From the NCBI RefSeq assembly GCF_000503775.1, contig NZ_KI629782.1:1810579-1874578 (forward strand): a stretch of DNA of 64,000 bases. Reading direction: 5' to 3'. This document shows positions 16,950 through 25,305 of this stretch, one piece after another (the stretch's first letter is position 1; each line of letters starts with the position of its first letter). The notes below the pieces were generated by a model. That model saw nothing but the letters and a program-made list of their open reading frames with translations. It was not told the DNA's origin and did not search any database. Source of the stretch: Brevibacillus panacihumi W25 (GTDB taxonomy: Bacteria; Bacillota; Bacilli; Brevibacillales; Brevibacillaceae). A program made the translations under genes and the position numbers.

Positions 16950-17840
16950 ATGAAGAATGTACATTGGAAAAAGCAGTTGTTTGGCGCAATCTGTCTTACT
17001 CTCGCAGCGGCGATCTGGGGCGGTGTCTACGTCGTAAGCAAAGTCGTCCTGGATGTCATCCCGCCTTTTACTCTGCTGATCATTCGCTTCGGCATCGCCT
17101 TGATCGTACTGGGCGCTTTTGTCGTCGCTCGCAGGGAATACATCGCCAAAAAGGATGCTCCGCTGCTGATGGCCATCGCGTTTGTCGGCGTGACAATCTC
17201 CATCGCCGCGCAGTTTCTAGGGACCAAGCTGTCATCGGCCCATATGGGGGCGTTGATTACCTCTGCTTCCCCTGCCTTCATCGCCCTTTTTGCCATCTGG
17301 ATCCTGAAGGAGCGGATCAGATGGCAGCAGACGGCTGGCATCCTGCTGGCTACAGTCGGGGTGATGATCGTCATCGGCGTCCCGAGTGAAACGGATACGC
17401 ATACGTCCTGGATCGGCAATCTGATCCTGCTCGTCGCAGCGCTGAGCTGGGGTCTGTATACGGTGCTGAGCAAAAAGGCGACACAGAAATACTCTTCACT
17501 CACTGTCACGACCTATGCCGCCTTTTTTGGCCTGATTTTTTCCTGGCCGCTGTCTGTCTGGGAGCTGGCCGTCACTCCGGTATCCTGGGAGTGGAGCTGG
17601 CAAATCTGGATGGGAGTGCTGTATATCGGCATCATCTCGACTGCCGGAGCCTTTTATCTGTGGAACAAAGGGTTCGAATGGATGCGAGCGGGGAGCGGAG
17701 CCGGATTTTTCTTTGTCCAGCCCATCGTCGGAGCTTTCCTGGGCTGGCTGCTGCTAGGTGAATATCTCGGTGTGGGATTTTTCGCAGGGGCATTCTTCAT
17801 ATTTCTCGGGGTCTTGTTGTCCAATCTGCGGTCTTCCTAA
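16950..17840 (+). CDS. EamA-family drug/metabolite transporter
   Basis: 296 residues, ten membrane segments in two EamA repeats; the first begins AAAIWGGVYVVSKVV and the second SWGLYTVLSKK. DMT-superfamily members of this type export amino acids or other metabolites. The ATG at 16950 follows GGGAGGGG, which lies inside the hairpin described for the leader. The substrate is unknown. Confidence 0.9.
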   Translation: MKNVHWKKQLFGAICLTLAAAIWGGVYVVSKVVLDVIPPFTLLIIRFGIALIVLGAFVVARREYIAKKDAPLLMAIAFVGVTISIAAQFLGTKLSSAHMGALITSASPAFIALFAIWILKERIRWQQTAGILLATVGVMIVIGVPSETDTHTSWIGNLILLVAALSWGLYTVLSKKATQKYSSLTVTTYAAFFGLIFSWPLSVWELAVTPVSWEWSWQIWMGVLYIGIISTAGAFYLWNKGFEWMRAGSGAGFFFVQPIVGAFLGWLLLGEYLGVGFFAGAFFIFLGVLLSNLRSS

Positions 17841-17852
17841 GAAAAAAAAGAG

Positions 17853-17884
17853 GGGTTGCCCTACGCTTACAATAGGGCAACCCT
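17853..17884 (-). terminator. Intrinsic terminator of the low-complexity lipoprotein gene
   Basis: GGGTTGCCCTA and TAGGGCAACCC form an 11-bp stem. On the minus strand it ends in a run of eight T residues, so it mainly serves the minus-strand gene but can also stop the EamA transcript. Confidence 0.88.
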
Positions 17885-17961
17885 GATCTATGTGAACCCG
17901 GGAGGGAAGTAGAGGAGTACAAACGTTCAACTCGACTACACCGTAATGGACGTATTACGGA

Positions 17962-18288
17962 TTAGTTAGAAGCAGGTGTTTCAGCGGAATCTGCTGCAGG
18001 TGCATCGCTGGATGCTGGTGCGTCAGCAGAATCTGTAGCAGGTGCGTCAGCCGCTGGTGCATCAGCTGCAGGTGCTTCAGTAGGAGCATCTGCGGATGCA
18101 GGAGCATCAGTAGAAGCATCTGTGGATGCAGGTGCTTCAGTAGAAGCTGGTGCATCAGAAGGAGTGGATTCGGTAGTACCTTGTTCTTGTTGAGTTGCTG
18201 GCTCTGGAGTTTCTCCGCTGGAGCAAGCTACCAAGCTACCGGACAACAACAGTGCAACCGCTGCGAGTGAAAACCATTTTTTATTCAT
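17962..18288 (-). CDS. Low-complexity Ala/Pro/Ser/Asp-rich lipoprotein
   Basis: 108 residues with GAAAGGGG upstream of the ATG. A clear lipoprotein signal ends LVAC at Cys22. The mature part is almost entirely Ala, Pro, Ser, Thr, Asp and Glu arranged as imperfect DAPA, EAPA and TDA units; it has no predicted fold and no lysine or aromatic residues. It is probably a flexible, acidic surface linker or spacer. The DNA (about 17965-18170) is an imperfect tandem repeat, so length may vary between strains. Function is unknown. Confidence 0.82.
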   Translation of the reverse strand: MNKKWFSLAAVALLLSGSLVACSSGETPEPATQQEQGTTESTPSDAPASTEAPASTDASTDAPASADAPTEAPAADAPAADAPATDSADAPASSDAPAADSAETPASN

Positions 18289-18405
18289 CTTTATTTACCC
18301 CTTTCAATCTTTAGCATAGTGACCGTCTCACCGTCACAACTACCATAGTAAAGGGTAAAGGTAACCAATCTGTGTGCCAAATTGGAAAAAAGCATGATCA
18401 AAATA

Positions 18406-18443
18406 TGAAAAAATGATGACCTTCCCCAATGGGTCAGGTCATC
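18406..18443 (-). terminator. Intrinsic terminator of the two-component operon
   Basis: On the minus strand GATGACCT and AGGTCATC form a stem that overlaps the kinase stop and is followed by six T residues. Confidence 0.8.
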
Positions 18444-19879
18444 GGCCGGTAAAACGCGACAGTCGGAAGCCAGACGGTAAAGGTGCTGCCCTCGCCCGGA
18501 ACGCTTTCTACACTGCATTTTCCGTCATGCAGCTCGACCAATTCCTTGACGATTGCCAGCCCCAGTCCTGTTCCCTTGTTCTTCTTGGAACGGCCGCGAT
18601 CCACTTTGAAAAACCGCTCCCATATCCGGTTCAGATCATCAGCTGATATTCCGACCCCGGTATCTGTCACACGAATCCGCACATACTGCTCCTCAGCGGT
18701 CGCCGACAGGCGGATCTCACCTTCCTCGGTGAACTTCAACGCGTTTTTGACCAGATTTTTGATAATCTGCGCCACCCGATCCCGATCCGCATAGATTTTC
18801 GGCAATTCATCCGGCACGTCGACCTCCATACGTATTCCCTTCTCTTCCGCCTCAGGATGGAACGAAAACGCGATCTTGCCCAACAGCTCCTTGACATCCA
18901 CAGGGAACTTGGCAAGCGTAACTTCATTGTTCTCCAGCTTCATCAAATCCATCAGATCATCGACCAGGCGATTGATCTGCATGGTCTCGGAATACATCAC
19001 CGCATAATATTTCTGGCGTGCTTCCTCCTCTTCTACCAAACCGTCCTGCAAGGCTTCCAAAAAGCCCTGCACGGCAGTCAAAGGCGTACGCAGCTCATGC
19101 GATACATTGGCGAGAAAATCATTTCGCACCTGCTCCAGATGATGGCGCTCCTGCTCCACCTTCTCCAGCTTTTCAGCCATGGTATTGATCGTCTGCGCCA
19201 AATCATTGATCTCATCCGAGGTGTGGACTTGCACCCGCTCCGCATAGTTGCCCCGCCCGATCTCGGCAGCAGTCCTTTCAATCGTCCGCAGGGGCCGGGA
19301 AATCGACCAGGAGAGATAGGAGACCATTGCTGTCGACAGCAATACCCCGAAAAGCGTCGCCCACAGAATCGTCTCGCGCATCTGGGCGAAGGTGCGCTCG
19401 ATTCCTTCCAACGGGGCGTGCAAAATGATGCCGCCGTAGATCTTCTCCCCTTCTCCCCAAGGGACAGAGACCGAGAGCATCGGATCGTCCAATCCTTCGA
19501 TCTGCAGCTCTGTTACGGCATTTTTCCCATGCAGCACATTATCTGCGATGGAGACCGCTACGGACTTGCCTGTGAACACTTCATCCTTCATCGACGTGGC
19601 GACAATCTTTCCTTCCTGGTTGAACAGCCAGATGCGCGTGTCGTAGGTCTTGTCCTTCTCCTCCAAAATATCCAACAGCTTTTTGTCCACACGGGGGCGC
19701 TCCAGAATTGCAGCATTTACATTTTTTGCCATACGCAGCAATTCTTCTTTTTTGGCGTCATAGAAGTATTCTCGCGCTGACATAGAGATCATGATTCCAG
19801 ATACGCCCAATCCGAGCAGGACCGTGGCGAGAAAACTAAACAACAAACGGCGGAAAATACTTTTCGACATCCCCAGCAT
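18434..19879 (-). CDS. Sensor histidine kinase, PhoR/ResE type
   Basis: 481 residues from the ATG at 19879; a TTG one codon earlier is an alternative. Order: membrane helix (about 9-31), extracytoplasmic sensor (about 32-165), second helix, HAMP, HisKA with phospho-acceptor His261 in NVSHELRTP, then the ATPase domain with NLVKNALKF, TDTGVGIS and GTGLGLAIV. All kinase boxes are intact. It is translated just after its response regulator with overlapping stop and start (TGATG). The signal is not evident from the sensor sequence. Confidence 0.92.
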   Translation of the reverse strand: MLGMSKSIFRRLLFSFLATVLLGLGVSGIMISMSAREYFYDAKKEELLRMAKNVNAAILERPRVDKKLLDILEEKDKTYDTRIWLFNQEGKIVATSMKDEVFTGKSVAVSIADNVLHGKNAVTELQIEGLDDPMLSVSVPWGEGEKIYGGIILHAPLEGIERTFAQMRETILWATLFGVLLSTAMVSYLSWSISRPLRTIERTAAEIGRGNYAERVQVHTSDEINDLAQTINTMAEKLEKVEQERHHLEQVRNDFLANVSHELRTPLTAVQGFLEALQDGLVEEEEARQKYYAVMYSETMQINRLVDDLMDLMKLENNEVTLAKFPVDVKELLGKIAFSFHPEAEEKGIRMEVDVPDELPKIYADRDRVAQIIKNLVKNALKFTEEGEIRLSATAEEQYVRIRVTDTGVGISADDLNRIWERFFKVDRGRSKKNKGTGLGLAIVKELVELHDGKCSVESVPGEGSTFTVWLPTVAFYRPMT

Positions 19880-20574
19880 CAATCTTCCACCCCGAATTTA
19901 TAGCCAATTCCCCAGACCGTGTGGATGCACTCGTACGGGAGCTTCTCCAGACGCTGGCGTATTTTCTTAATATGCACGTCAATGGTGCGAACATCGCCAA
20001 AATAGTCAAAACCCCATACCTGTTCGAGCAATTGCTCTCGTGAAAGGACACTTCCAGGCGACTTCGCAAGTTGGACGAGCAAGTCAAATTCCTTCGGGCG
20101 GAAGTTGATCTTCTCTCCTGCCGCGATGACTTCGCGCTTGTCAATATCGATCGTCAACTGGTCAAATGACATCACCGTCGCAGCATCTTCCTCCACTTTG
20201 GCTTTTGGCTGCATGCGCCGCAATATGGCACGAATCCGAGCGACCAGCTCGCGCGGACTAAACGGCTTCGTCACATAGTCGTCCGCTCCCAGCTCCAGCC
20301 CCAGGACCCGGTCAAATTCTTCATCTTTTGCTGTCAGCATGATAATGGGAGTATCCCACTTTTTGCGAATCTCCCGACAGGTTTCAAAGCCATCCATCTC
20401 CGGCATCATCACATCCAGGACAATCACGTCCGGATTTTCGACCTCCATCATCTCGATCCCCTGCTTGCCGTTGTGGGCAACGACGAGGTCAATCTGTTGC
20501 TTGGTGAAGTACAAGCGGATGATCTCACACACATTTGGATCGTCATCGATGACCAGTACCTTTGTTTGGCTCAC
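19879..20574 (-). CDS. OmpR/PhoB-family response regulator
   Basis: 231 residues from a GTG at 20574, nine bases after AAGGAGG. The receiver has the acidic pair and phospho-acceptor Asp54 (VLDVMMP) and Lys in VTKPFSPREL. The C-terminal winged helix has the recognition region DVRTIDVHIKKIRQRLE. It partners with the downstream kinase. A perfect 16-base palindrome at 20684-20699 upstream may be an operator, perhaps its own. Confidence 0.93.
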   Translation of the reverse strand: MSQTKVLVIDDDPNVCEIIRLYFTKQQIDLVVAHNGKQGIEMMEVENPDVIVLDVMMPEMDGFETCREIRKKWDTPIIMLTAKDEEFDRVLGLELGADDYVTKPFSPRELVARIRAILRRMQPKAKVEEDAATVMSFDQLTIDIDKREVIAAGEKINFRPKEFDLLVQLAKSPGSVLSREQLLEQVWGFDYFGDVRTIDVHIKKIRQRLEKLPYECIHTVWGIGYKFGVED

Positions 20575-20683
20575 TGTCCACAACCTCCTTTATCCAAAAA
20601 ACCAGGCTCGCGCCCAGTTCTTATGCAGTCTCTCGTGATAGCCATCGTTTATTTCCGCGACTTTGTCCAGAGGTTCTAACTTT

Positions 20684-20699
20684 TCTATGTTAACATAGA
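20684..20699. promoter_or_regulatory. Perfect 16-bp palindrome upstream of the two-component operon
   Basis: TCTATGTTAACATAGA is self-complementary over all 16 bases and lies about 110 bases before the response regulator start, in a non-coding gap. It is a candidate operator; the binding protein is unknown. Confidence 0.5.
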
Positions 20700-20757
20700 T
20701 AGCCGTACTTGTGGACGGGTAGAAGTCCTGAAGATTTTGTTCTATAGAAAAAGAAAA

Positions 20758-20794
20758 ACAAAGCAAAGGCTGAATAGACCAACCTTTGCTTTGT
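20758..20794 (-). terminator. Intrinsic terminator of brnQ
   Basis: ACAAAGCAAAGG and CCTTTGCTTTGT form a 12-bp stem, followed on the minus strand by a T-rich stretch. Confidence 0.88.
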
Positions 20795-20806
20795 CGACAT
20801 TTCCAG

Positions 20807-22132
20807 TTATTTCACACGAGGAACCTCTCGGATAGCCCCCCAGATCCAACCAAGTACTGCACCTACAACAGCAGGGACAATCCACCCCACTCCCTGATTG
20901 AACAGCGGCAAATTCTTGTAGACAGAGGTGATGCCCTCTACCGGCAAGCCCAGCATCGACGCTCCCTCCACGAGACTGATCAGGGCTGTAAGGAAAATGG
21001 CCCCGATATAGACGGACCTGTACCCACGGAAGAGCTTGTCAAAAAAAGAGACCAGCATCAGAACAATCGCGATCGGATAGATAGCCATCAGAACAGGTAC
21101 GGAATAGGCAATTAATTGCGTCAGGCCCACGTTGGCTATCGCTGCACTGAACACGCTAAGAATCAGGATCATGGCACGGTAGGAGATGCCTGGAATTTGG
21201 CTGGAGAAAAAGCGTCCGCATGCCGTCACCAATCCGACCGATGTCGTCAAGCAGGCCAGCATCACAGCCAAGCCCAGTACGACCGTTCCACCGCCGCCGA
21301 ACAGATGATGCACCATGCCTGTCAAGATTTGCCCGCCATTTTCAGATTGACCAAGCCCGATGCTCGTCGCACCCATATATCCCAGTGCCAGATAGACCAA
21401 TCCTAAACCAATCGCGGCAATGATAGCAGCCTTGATCGTAGAAATCGTAATTTTTCGCGGATTTGTAACTCCGCTCGCCTGTACGGCCACCGTAACGACA
21501 ATCCCGAAGACCATCGCTGCCAGGGCATCCAGCGTCAGATATCCTTCCAGAAATCCTTTCACAAATGGCGAGGATTCCAGGTATGCTCCTGTCGGCTGCC
21601 CGATTTCTCCCACGGGTTTGACCAGCGATCCGATAAACATGAAGGCAATGATGACAAGCAGCGCAGGCGTAAGGATTTTTCCGATCCGATCAACCAGCTT
21701 GGACGGATTCAGGGAAAGCCAGAAGGTGATGGCAAAATAGATCACGGTTGTCAGCAGCAAGGGAACCCAGCTTGCTTTTGCGCTCTCGGACAAAAACGGC
21801 AGGACACCCATCTCATACGTTACCGTCGCCGTACGGGGGATAGCCAAAAACGGTCCAATCGCCAGGTAGACGATAAAGGTAAAAATGATGGCAAACACCG
21901 GATGCACTCTACCGGCCAGCGTCTGCAGGTTCCCGCCGCCAAGACCGACTGCGATCACGCCCAGCAAAGGAAGCCCTACACCCGTAATAATAAAACCGAT
22001 GATCGCAATCCAAAAGCTTGTACCTGAAGCCTGTCCCAATGCAGGCGGAAAAATCATATTGCCGGCTCCAAAGAATAGAGCGAATAACATCAAACCTACA
22101 GTAAGGGTTTCTCTCTTGGTTAGTTCTCTCAT
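20807..22132 (-). CDS. brnQ: Branched-chain amino acid:cation symporter BrnQ
   Basis: 441 residues with twelve membrane segments. The N-terminal LMLFALFFGAGNMIFPPALG is the LIVCS family signature. It imports Leu, Ile and Val with Na+ or H+. The ATG has AAGGAGACATC upstream, and the gap before it is very A/T-rich. It is monocistronic with its own terminator, and the group II intron lies upstream in the same orientation. Confidence 0.94.
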   Translation of the reverse strand: MRELTKRETLTVGLMLFALFFGAGNMIFPPALGQASGTSFWIAIIGFIITGVGLPLLGVIAVGLGGGNLQTLAGRVHPVFAIIFTFIVYLAIGPFLAIPRTATVTYEMGVLPFLSESAKASWVPLLLTTVIYFAITFWLSLNPSKLVDRIGKILTPALLVIIAFMFIGSLVKPVGEIGQPTGAYLESSPFVKGFLEGYLTLDALAAMVFGIVVTVAVQASGVTNPRKITISTIKAAIIAAIGLGLVYLALGYMGATSIGLGQSENGGQILTGMVHHLFGGGGTVVLGLAVMLACLTTSVGLVTACGRFFSSQIPGISYRAMILILSVFSAAIANVGLTQLIAYSVPVLMAIYPIAIVLMLVSFFDKLFRGYRSVYIGAIFLTALISLVEGASMLGLPVEGITSVYKNLPLFNQGVGWIVPAVVGAVLGWIWGAIREVPRVK

Positions 22133-22281
22133 GATGTCTCCTTAATTTTTTAATAAATTAAATTTTTTATAGTATAACTAAATTTCAATACTACATTCAA
22201 GCTTCGATTCTTGGAAGGGAATATTCCACCAGTATATTGTTAAATCGAGTAGGAGGGGGTGACTAACCCCCGTCCTCTCAC

Positions 22282-22314
22282 ACCACCGTACGTACCGTTC
22301 GGTATACGGCGGTT
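22282..22314 (-). ncRNA. Group II intron domain V
   Basis: A 33-base hairpin: ACCGCCGTA pairs with TACGGTGGT with a short internal bulge below a GAAC-type tetraloop. It carries the catalytic CGC triad and is the most conserved part of the ribozyme. Confidence 0.82.
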
Positions 22315-22316
22315 CA

Positions 22317-23579
22317 TCAAGCTTGACGAGTTTCAAAGTATCGTTGTACTAGGCTCTTCAGCCCTTGTTGTTGCCAATAGGCAATACCGAGGGCTTTATG
22401 CATATGAGGGGTCTTTGTGGTACGCCATGCACCCTTACGGGTGTTTGCAATTTCGATTGCTTTTATATGTGAAATGCCAAGGGAACGGAGTGCTCGATAT
22501 CTGGTTCTCACTCGTTTCCACTGCGTCCACAAGCAAAGGCGGAGCCTGCGTCTTGTCCATTCCTCAATGGATTGTAAGATTCCCTTTGCGTCTGCAAGGG
22601 CAAAATATCCAATCCAACCCATAAGATACTGGTTCAACCTTTCAATCCGTTCCTCAATCGAGATGCTCCACACAGGATTTGTGATCGTACGGATTTTCTC
22701 TTTTAACTTAAGAAGGGATTTTGGATGGATACGAACCCTTGTCTGTTTTACGAAAGTAAAACTGAAACCAAGGAATTTACGTTTCCACGGTCGTTCTACC
22801 GCACTTTTCTCCTCATTTACTTTTAGCCTAAGCACCTTCTCCAAGTAGTTTTTCATGCTTTCCTTAACTCGTTCCCCTGCTCGTTTTGTTTTCACGTAAA
22901 CGTTGCAATCGTCTGCATAACGGCAGAAGCGGTGTCCCCTCTTTTCTAGTACCTTATCCAGATCATCAAGCAGGATGTTTGCTAATAGTGGGCTTAGCGG
23001 CCCACCTTGCGGTGTTCCTTCACTTGAGGATGTGCAGATTCCATTTATCATGACACCTGCGTTTAGATAAGATCGAATCAGCTTTAGAATGCGCTTATCT
23101 TGGACTTTACGAGCCACGCGGCTCATCAGGATATCATGGTTGACTCGATCAAAGAATTTCTCCAGATCGATGTCTACCACAAATCGGTATCCTTCGGAGA
23201 TATACGCTTGCGCTTTCCTTACCGCCATGTGGGCGCTACGTCTTGGACGGAACCCGTAACTGGATTCCGAGAAGGTGGGGTCAAAGATCGGTGTTAATAC
23301 TTGGAGGATGGCCTGCTGAATGAAACGGTCCACCACGGTGGGAATACCTAATAACCTTACGCCTCCGTCAGGTTTCGGGATTTCGACTCTGCGGACAGGT
23401 GAAGGTCGATAGGTTCCTCTTTCCAATTTCTCACGGATTGTTTGCCAGTGTTCACGTAGATAGTCGCGTAGTTGTTCGGTTGAAACACCATCGACTCCAC
23501 CGACACCTTTGTTTGCCTCCACTCTTTGGAGTGCCATCCGTAAGTTTTCCCGTGATAAAACTTTCTCCAGCAAATCCAT
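22317..23579 (-). CDS. ltrA: Group II intron reverse transcriptase/maturase
   Basis: 420 residues from the ATG at 23579, preceded by GAAAGGAATATC. The reverse transcriptase motifs run in order: GVGGVDGVS, RRVEIPKPDGG, YGFRPRRSAH, GTPQGGPLSPLLANI, and the active site YADD at 221-224. A maturase X domain follows, and there is no C-terminal HNH endonuclease, so it fits the shorter class C proteins. It splices the intron RNA and copies it during retrohoming. It is complete, with no frameshift. Confidence 0.95.
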   Translation of the reverse strand: MDLLEKVLSRENLRMALQRVEANKGVGGVDGVSTEQLRDYLREHWQTIREKLERGTYRPSPVRRVEIPKPDGGVRLLGIPTVVDRFIQQAILQVLTPIFDPTFSESSYGFRPRRSAHMAVRKAQAYISEGYRFVVDIDLEKFFDRVNHDILMSRVARKVQDKRILKLIRSYLNAGVMINGICTSSSEGTPQGGPLSPLLANILLDDLDKVLEKRGHRFCRYADDCNVYVKTKRAGERVKESMKNYLEKVLRLKVNEEKSAVERPWKRKFLGFSFTFVKQTRVRIHPKSLLKLKEKIRTITNPVWSISIEERIERLNQYLMGWIGYFALADAKGILQSIEEWTRRRLRLCLWTQWKRVRTRYRALRSLGISHIKAIEIANTRKGAWRTTKTPHMHKALGIAYWQQQGLKSLVQRYFETRQA

Positions 23580-24134
23580 GACGATATTCCTTTCTTCGCA
23601 CATGCGGGTTCCGTGTTTGCTGTACGATACTCAGCCCTCTTTTGTACCCTCGGGGCTTCACCCCTGCTCTTCAAAAGTAGTTCCTTGATGGAATTCTGCT
23701 TCGGCGTATCGTGACAAAATACATGGATTGCATGCTGACTTGATGTTCAGCCCTTCCCTATTCGAGCGTCCTCTACTCAGGTAATATGGCCTCTGCTGAC
23801 TTCTGCATGTTCAGCGCCTCCTTTCGGAGGCGGTTACCAACGGTTGAAGGCATTTCATGCAGACCTCCCCAGGTAAGAACGATAACTTTCATCCCATGTA
23901 CCTGCCCAAGTTTACTGCTGCATCCCTTGGCTGTATGGGGCTTTGTCTTGTATGGCAGACTCGCCCGAATACAACAGCCTCAAATTGGGTTCGTGTACCT
24001 CAGGTCGGGACTTTGCCGCTGGCTTCCTTCAGATTCGACCTCACGGTCGACACCCTTGCCTTAAGCTAACGGTTGGGACAGCCACCCCCCGTTCGGGACT
24101 TGCACCCTATAGCTACCGTTCATGCTGGGCGCAC
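23580..24134 (-). ncRNA. Group II intron ribozyme domains I-IV (5' part)
   Basis: Non-coding stretch from the intron 5' end to the maturase start. It includes the conserved 5' end and many short paired GC-rich segments. Apparent frames on either strand are short and lack ribosome sites. I did not fold it in full. Confidence 0.8.
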
Positions 24135-24142
24135 CACAAAAG

Positions 24143-24168
24143 ACCCCCGGAAAACAATTCCGAGGGTG
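24143..24168 (-). terminator. Intrinsic terminator of the proline dehydrogenase gene, intron target
   Basis: On the minus strand ACCCTCGGAA-TTGTT-TTCCGGGGGT is followed by CTTTTGTG, and the group II intron starts directly after this. The stem lies 14 bases past the proline dehydrogenase stop. Confidence 0.88.
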
Positions 24169-24182
24169 TAAGAGATTTATTT

Positions 24183-25103
24183 TTATTTGGTGAACATTCC
24201 TTTCAGGACGAACTTCACGTTGGCAGGACTTTCAGCCAGGCGGCGCATGAAGTAGCCGTACCAGTCATTGCCGTAGGGTACATATACACGCATCTTGTAG
24301 CCCTCATTCGCCAGGTCAATCTGAGATTGCGTGCGAATTCCGTAGAGCATCTGGAATTCAAATTGCGTCCGTGGAATCTGGTGCTCGACCGCAAGTTTTT
24401 TTACATAGTCGATGATCGCATCATCATGAGTGGCGACAGCCGCATACCCGCCGCCCAGCAAATGCTGCTTGATGATTTTTTTGTAGTTTTCGTCTACATC
24501 GGGTTTGTTCGGATAGGCCACCTCGGGGGACTCTTTGTACGCCCCTTTTACCAGACGGAAGTTGACCTTTTTCTCCTTCAATTTCTCGATGTCGTCCGCT
24601 GCCTTGTACAAGTATGCCTGAATGACCGTTCCTACATTGTCATATTCAGCCAAAAGCTCCTCCAAAATATCCATCGTGACCTGGTTGTGGGCATAATCCT
24701 CCATGTCGATCCGCACGAAGATATTGCCGCATGTTTTGGCAGCATCCAGGATCCGGCGCATGTTGTTCATGCACAGCTCACGGCTGATGTCCAAGCCCAG
24801 TGAAGTCATCTTCAGCGAGAGATTGCAGTCCACCCCGGATTGATGAATCGCTTCCAGCGTCTTGATACAGTAATCGGCCGATACATTCGCCTCTTCTACA
24901 CTGAAAACAAACTCGCCCAGATGGTCCAATGTGCAGACGAGACCCTTGGCGTTCAATTGCCGGACCGCCTGAATGGCTTCGTTGATCGTCTCCCCCGACA
25001 CAAAGCGGCTTGCACCAAAGCGGAGGCCCCATTTTTTCGCTGCCGCATTCAAGGTTTTATTTTTGGATAAATACAGAAAAAAGTTCTTCATTGCTTGCTC
25101 CAT
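24183..25103 (-). CDS. Proline dehydrogenase (PutB/FadM type, monofunctional)
   Basis: 306 residues from the ATG at 25103, with GAGGGGGAGAC upstream; codons further upstream are unlikely because the promoter lies there. The TIM-barrel flavoenzyme motifs are visible: FVRIDMEDYAH, RLVKGAYKE, and the C-terminal VPYGNDWYGYFMRRLAE that contacts substrate. It oxidises proline to pyrroline-5-carboxylate, feeding glutamate synthesis. It is monofunctional; the P5C dehydrogenase must be elsewhere. A sigma-54 promoter precedes it and a sigma-54 activator gene is divergent, so induction, probably by proline, is likely. Confidence 0.95.
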   Translation of the reverse strand: MEQAMKNFFLYLSKNKTLNAAAKKWGLRFGASRFVSGETINEAIQAVRQLNAKGLVCTLDHLGEFVFSVEEANVSADYCIKTLEAIHQSGVDCNLSLKMTSLGLDISRELCMNNMRRILDAAKTCGNIFVRIDMEDYAHNQVTMDILEELLAEYDNVGTVIQAYLYKAADDIEKLKEKKVNFRLVKGAYKESPEVAYPNKPDVDENYKKIIKQHLLGGGYAAVATHDDAIIDYVKKLAVEHQIPRTQFEFQMLYGIRTQSQIDLANEGYKMRVYVPYGNDWYGYFMRRLAESPANVKFVLKGMFTK

Positions 25104-25146
25104 TTCGGATGTCTCCCCCTCAACGGTACTCTGTTTCTTTACACAA

Positions 25147-25161
25147 GCATGAATTATGCCA
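25147..25161 (-). promoter_or_regulatory. Sigma-54 (-24/-12) promoter of the proline dehydrogenase gene
   Basis: On the minus strand TGGCAT (25156-25161), five bases, then ATGC (25147-25150) matches TGGCAC-N5-TTGC with the invariant GG and GC correctly spaced. The predicted start is near 25136, about 33 bases before the ATG. Confidence 0.8.
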
Positions 25162-25213
25162 ATTCTTCCGCGGGTGTTGTTCCGCCCTTCCATTTGATTA
25201 TGCCAAGCACTCT

Positions 25214-25233
25214 GTATACACATATGTACATAC
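25214..25233. promoter_or_regulatory. Candidate upstream activator site
   Basis: A dyad of the form GTAT-NN-ACATATGT-NN-ATAC, about 90 bases upstream of the predicted proline dehydrogenase start and between the divergent genes. It is suitably placed for the Fis-type helix-turn-helix of the neighbouring sigma-54 activator. Confidence 0.55.
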
Positions 25234-25305
25234 TCTGTCTATTGCTGTACACTTATGAGTAATCCCCATGTATGTATATTCGTAATTTCCATAGGAAGTG
25301 ATCAC

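Larger units (their letters stand above)
22249..24134 (-). mobile_element. Group II intron, class C-like, with maturase
   Basis: On the minus strand the element begins GTGCGCCCAGC at 24134, a canonical group II 5' end. It contains about 550 bases of ribozyme RNA, a maturase gene and domain V at 22282-22314, whose lower stem holds the CGC triad typical of class C instead of AGC. A short domain VI follows and the 3' end is near 22249 (CCTAC; a few bases uncertain). It sits eight bases after the stem of the proline dehydrogenase terminator, the favoured target of class C introns. Its maturase lacks an endonuclease domain. All parts look intact, so it may still be mobile. Confidence 0.88.

Noticed and set aside
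17965-18170. Short tandem repeats that might be a CRISPR array
   Set aside because: The repeats are in-frame, degenerate Ala/Pro codons of a lipoprotein with no unique spacers of constant length.
18857-19780. 307-codon plus-strand frame opposite the histidine kinase
   Set aside because: Rich in Leu, His and Gln from antisense codon bias, with no ribosome site; the kinase boxes are intact on the minus strand.
22133-22248. CodY box or T-box leader upstream of brnQ
   Set aside because: The gap is very A/T-rich, but I found no convincing AATTTTCWGAAAATT match and no T-box sequence.
23604-24121. Several short frames in the 5' part of the group II intron
   Set aside because: They lie in structured ribozyme RNA, have no ribosome sites and encode no recognisable protein.
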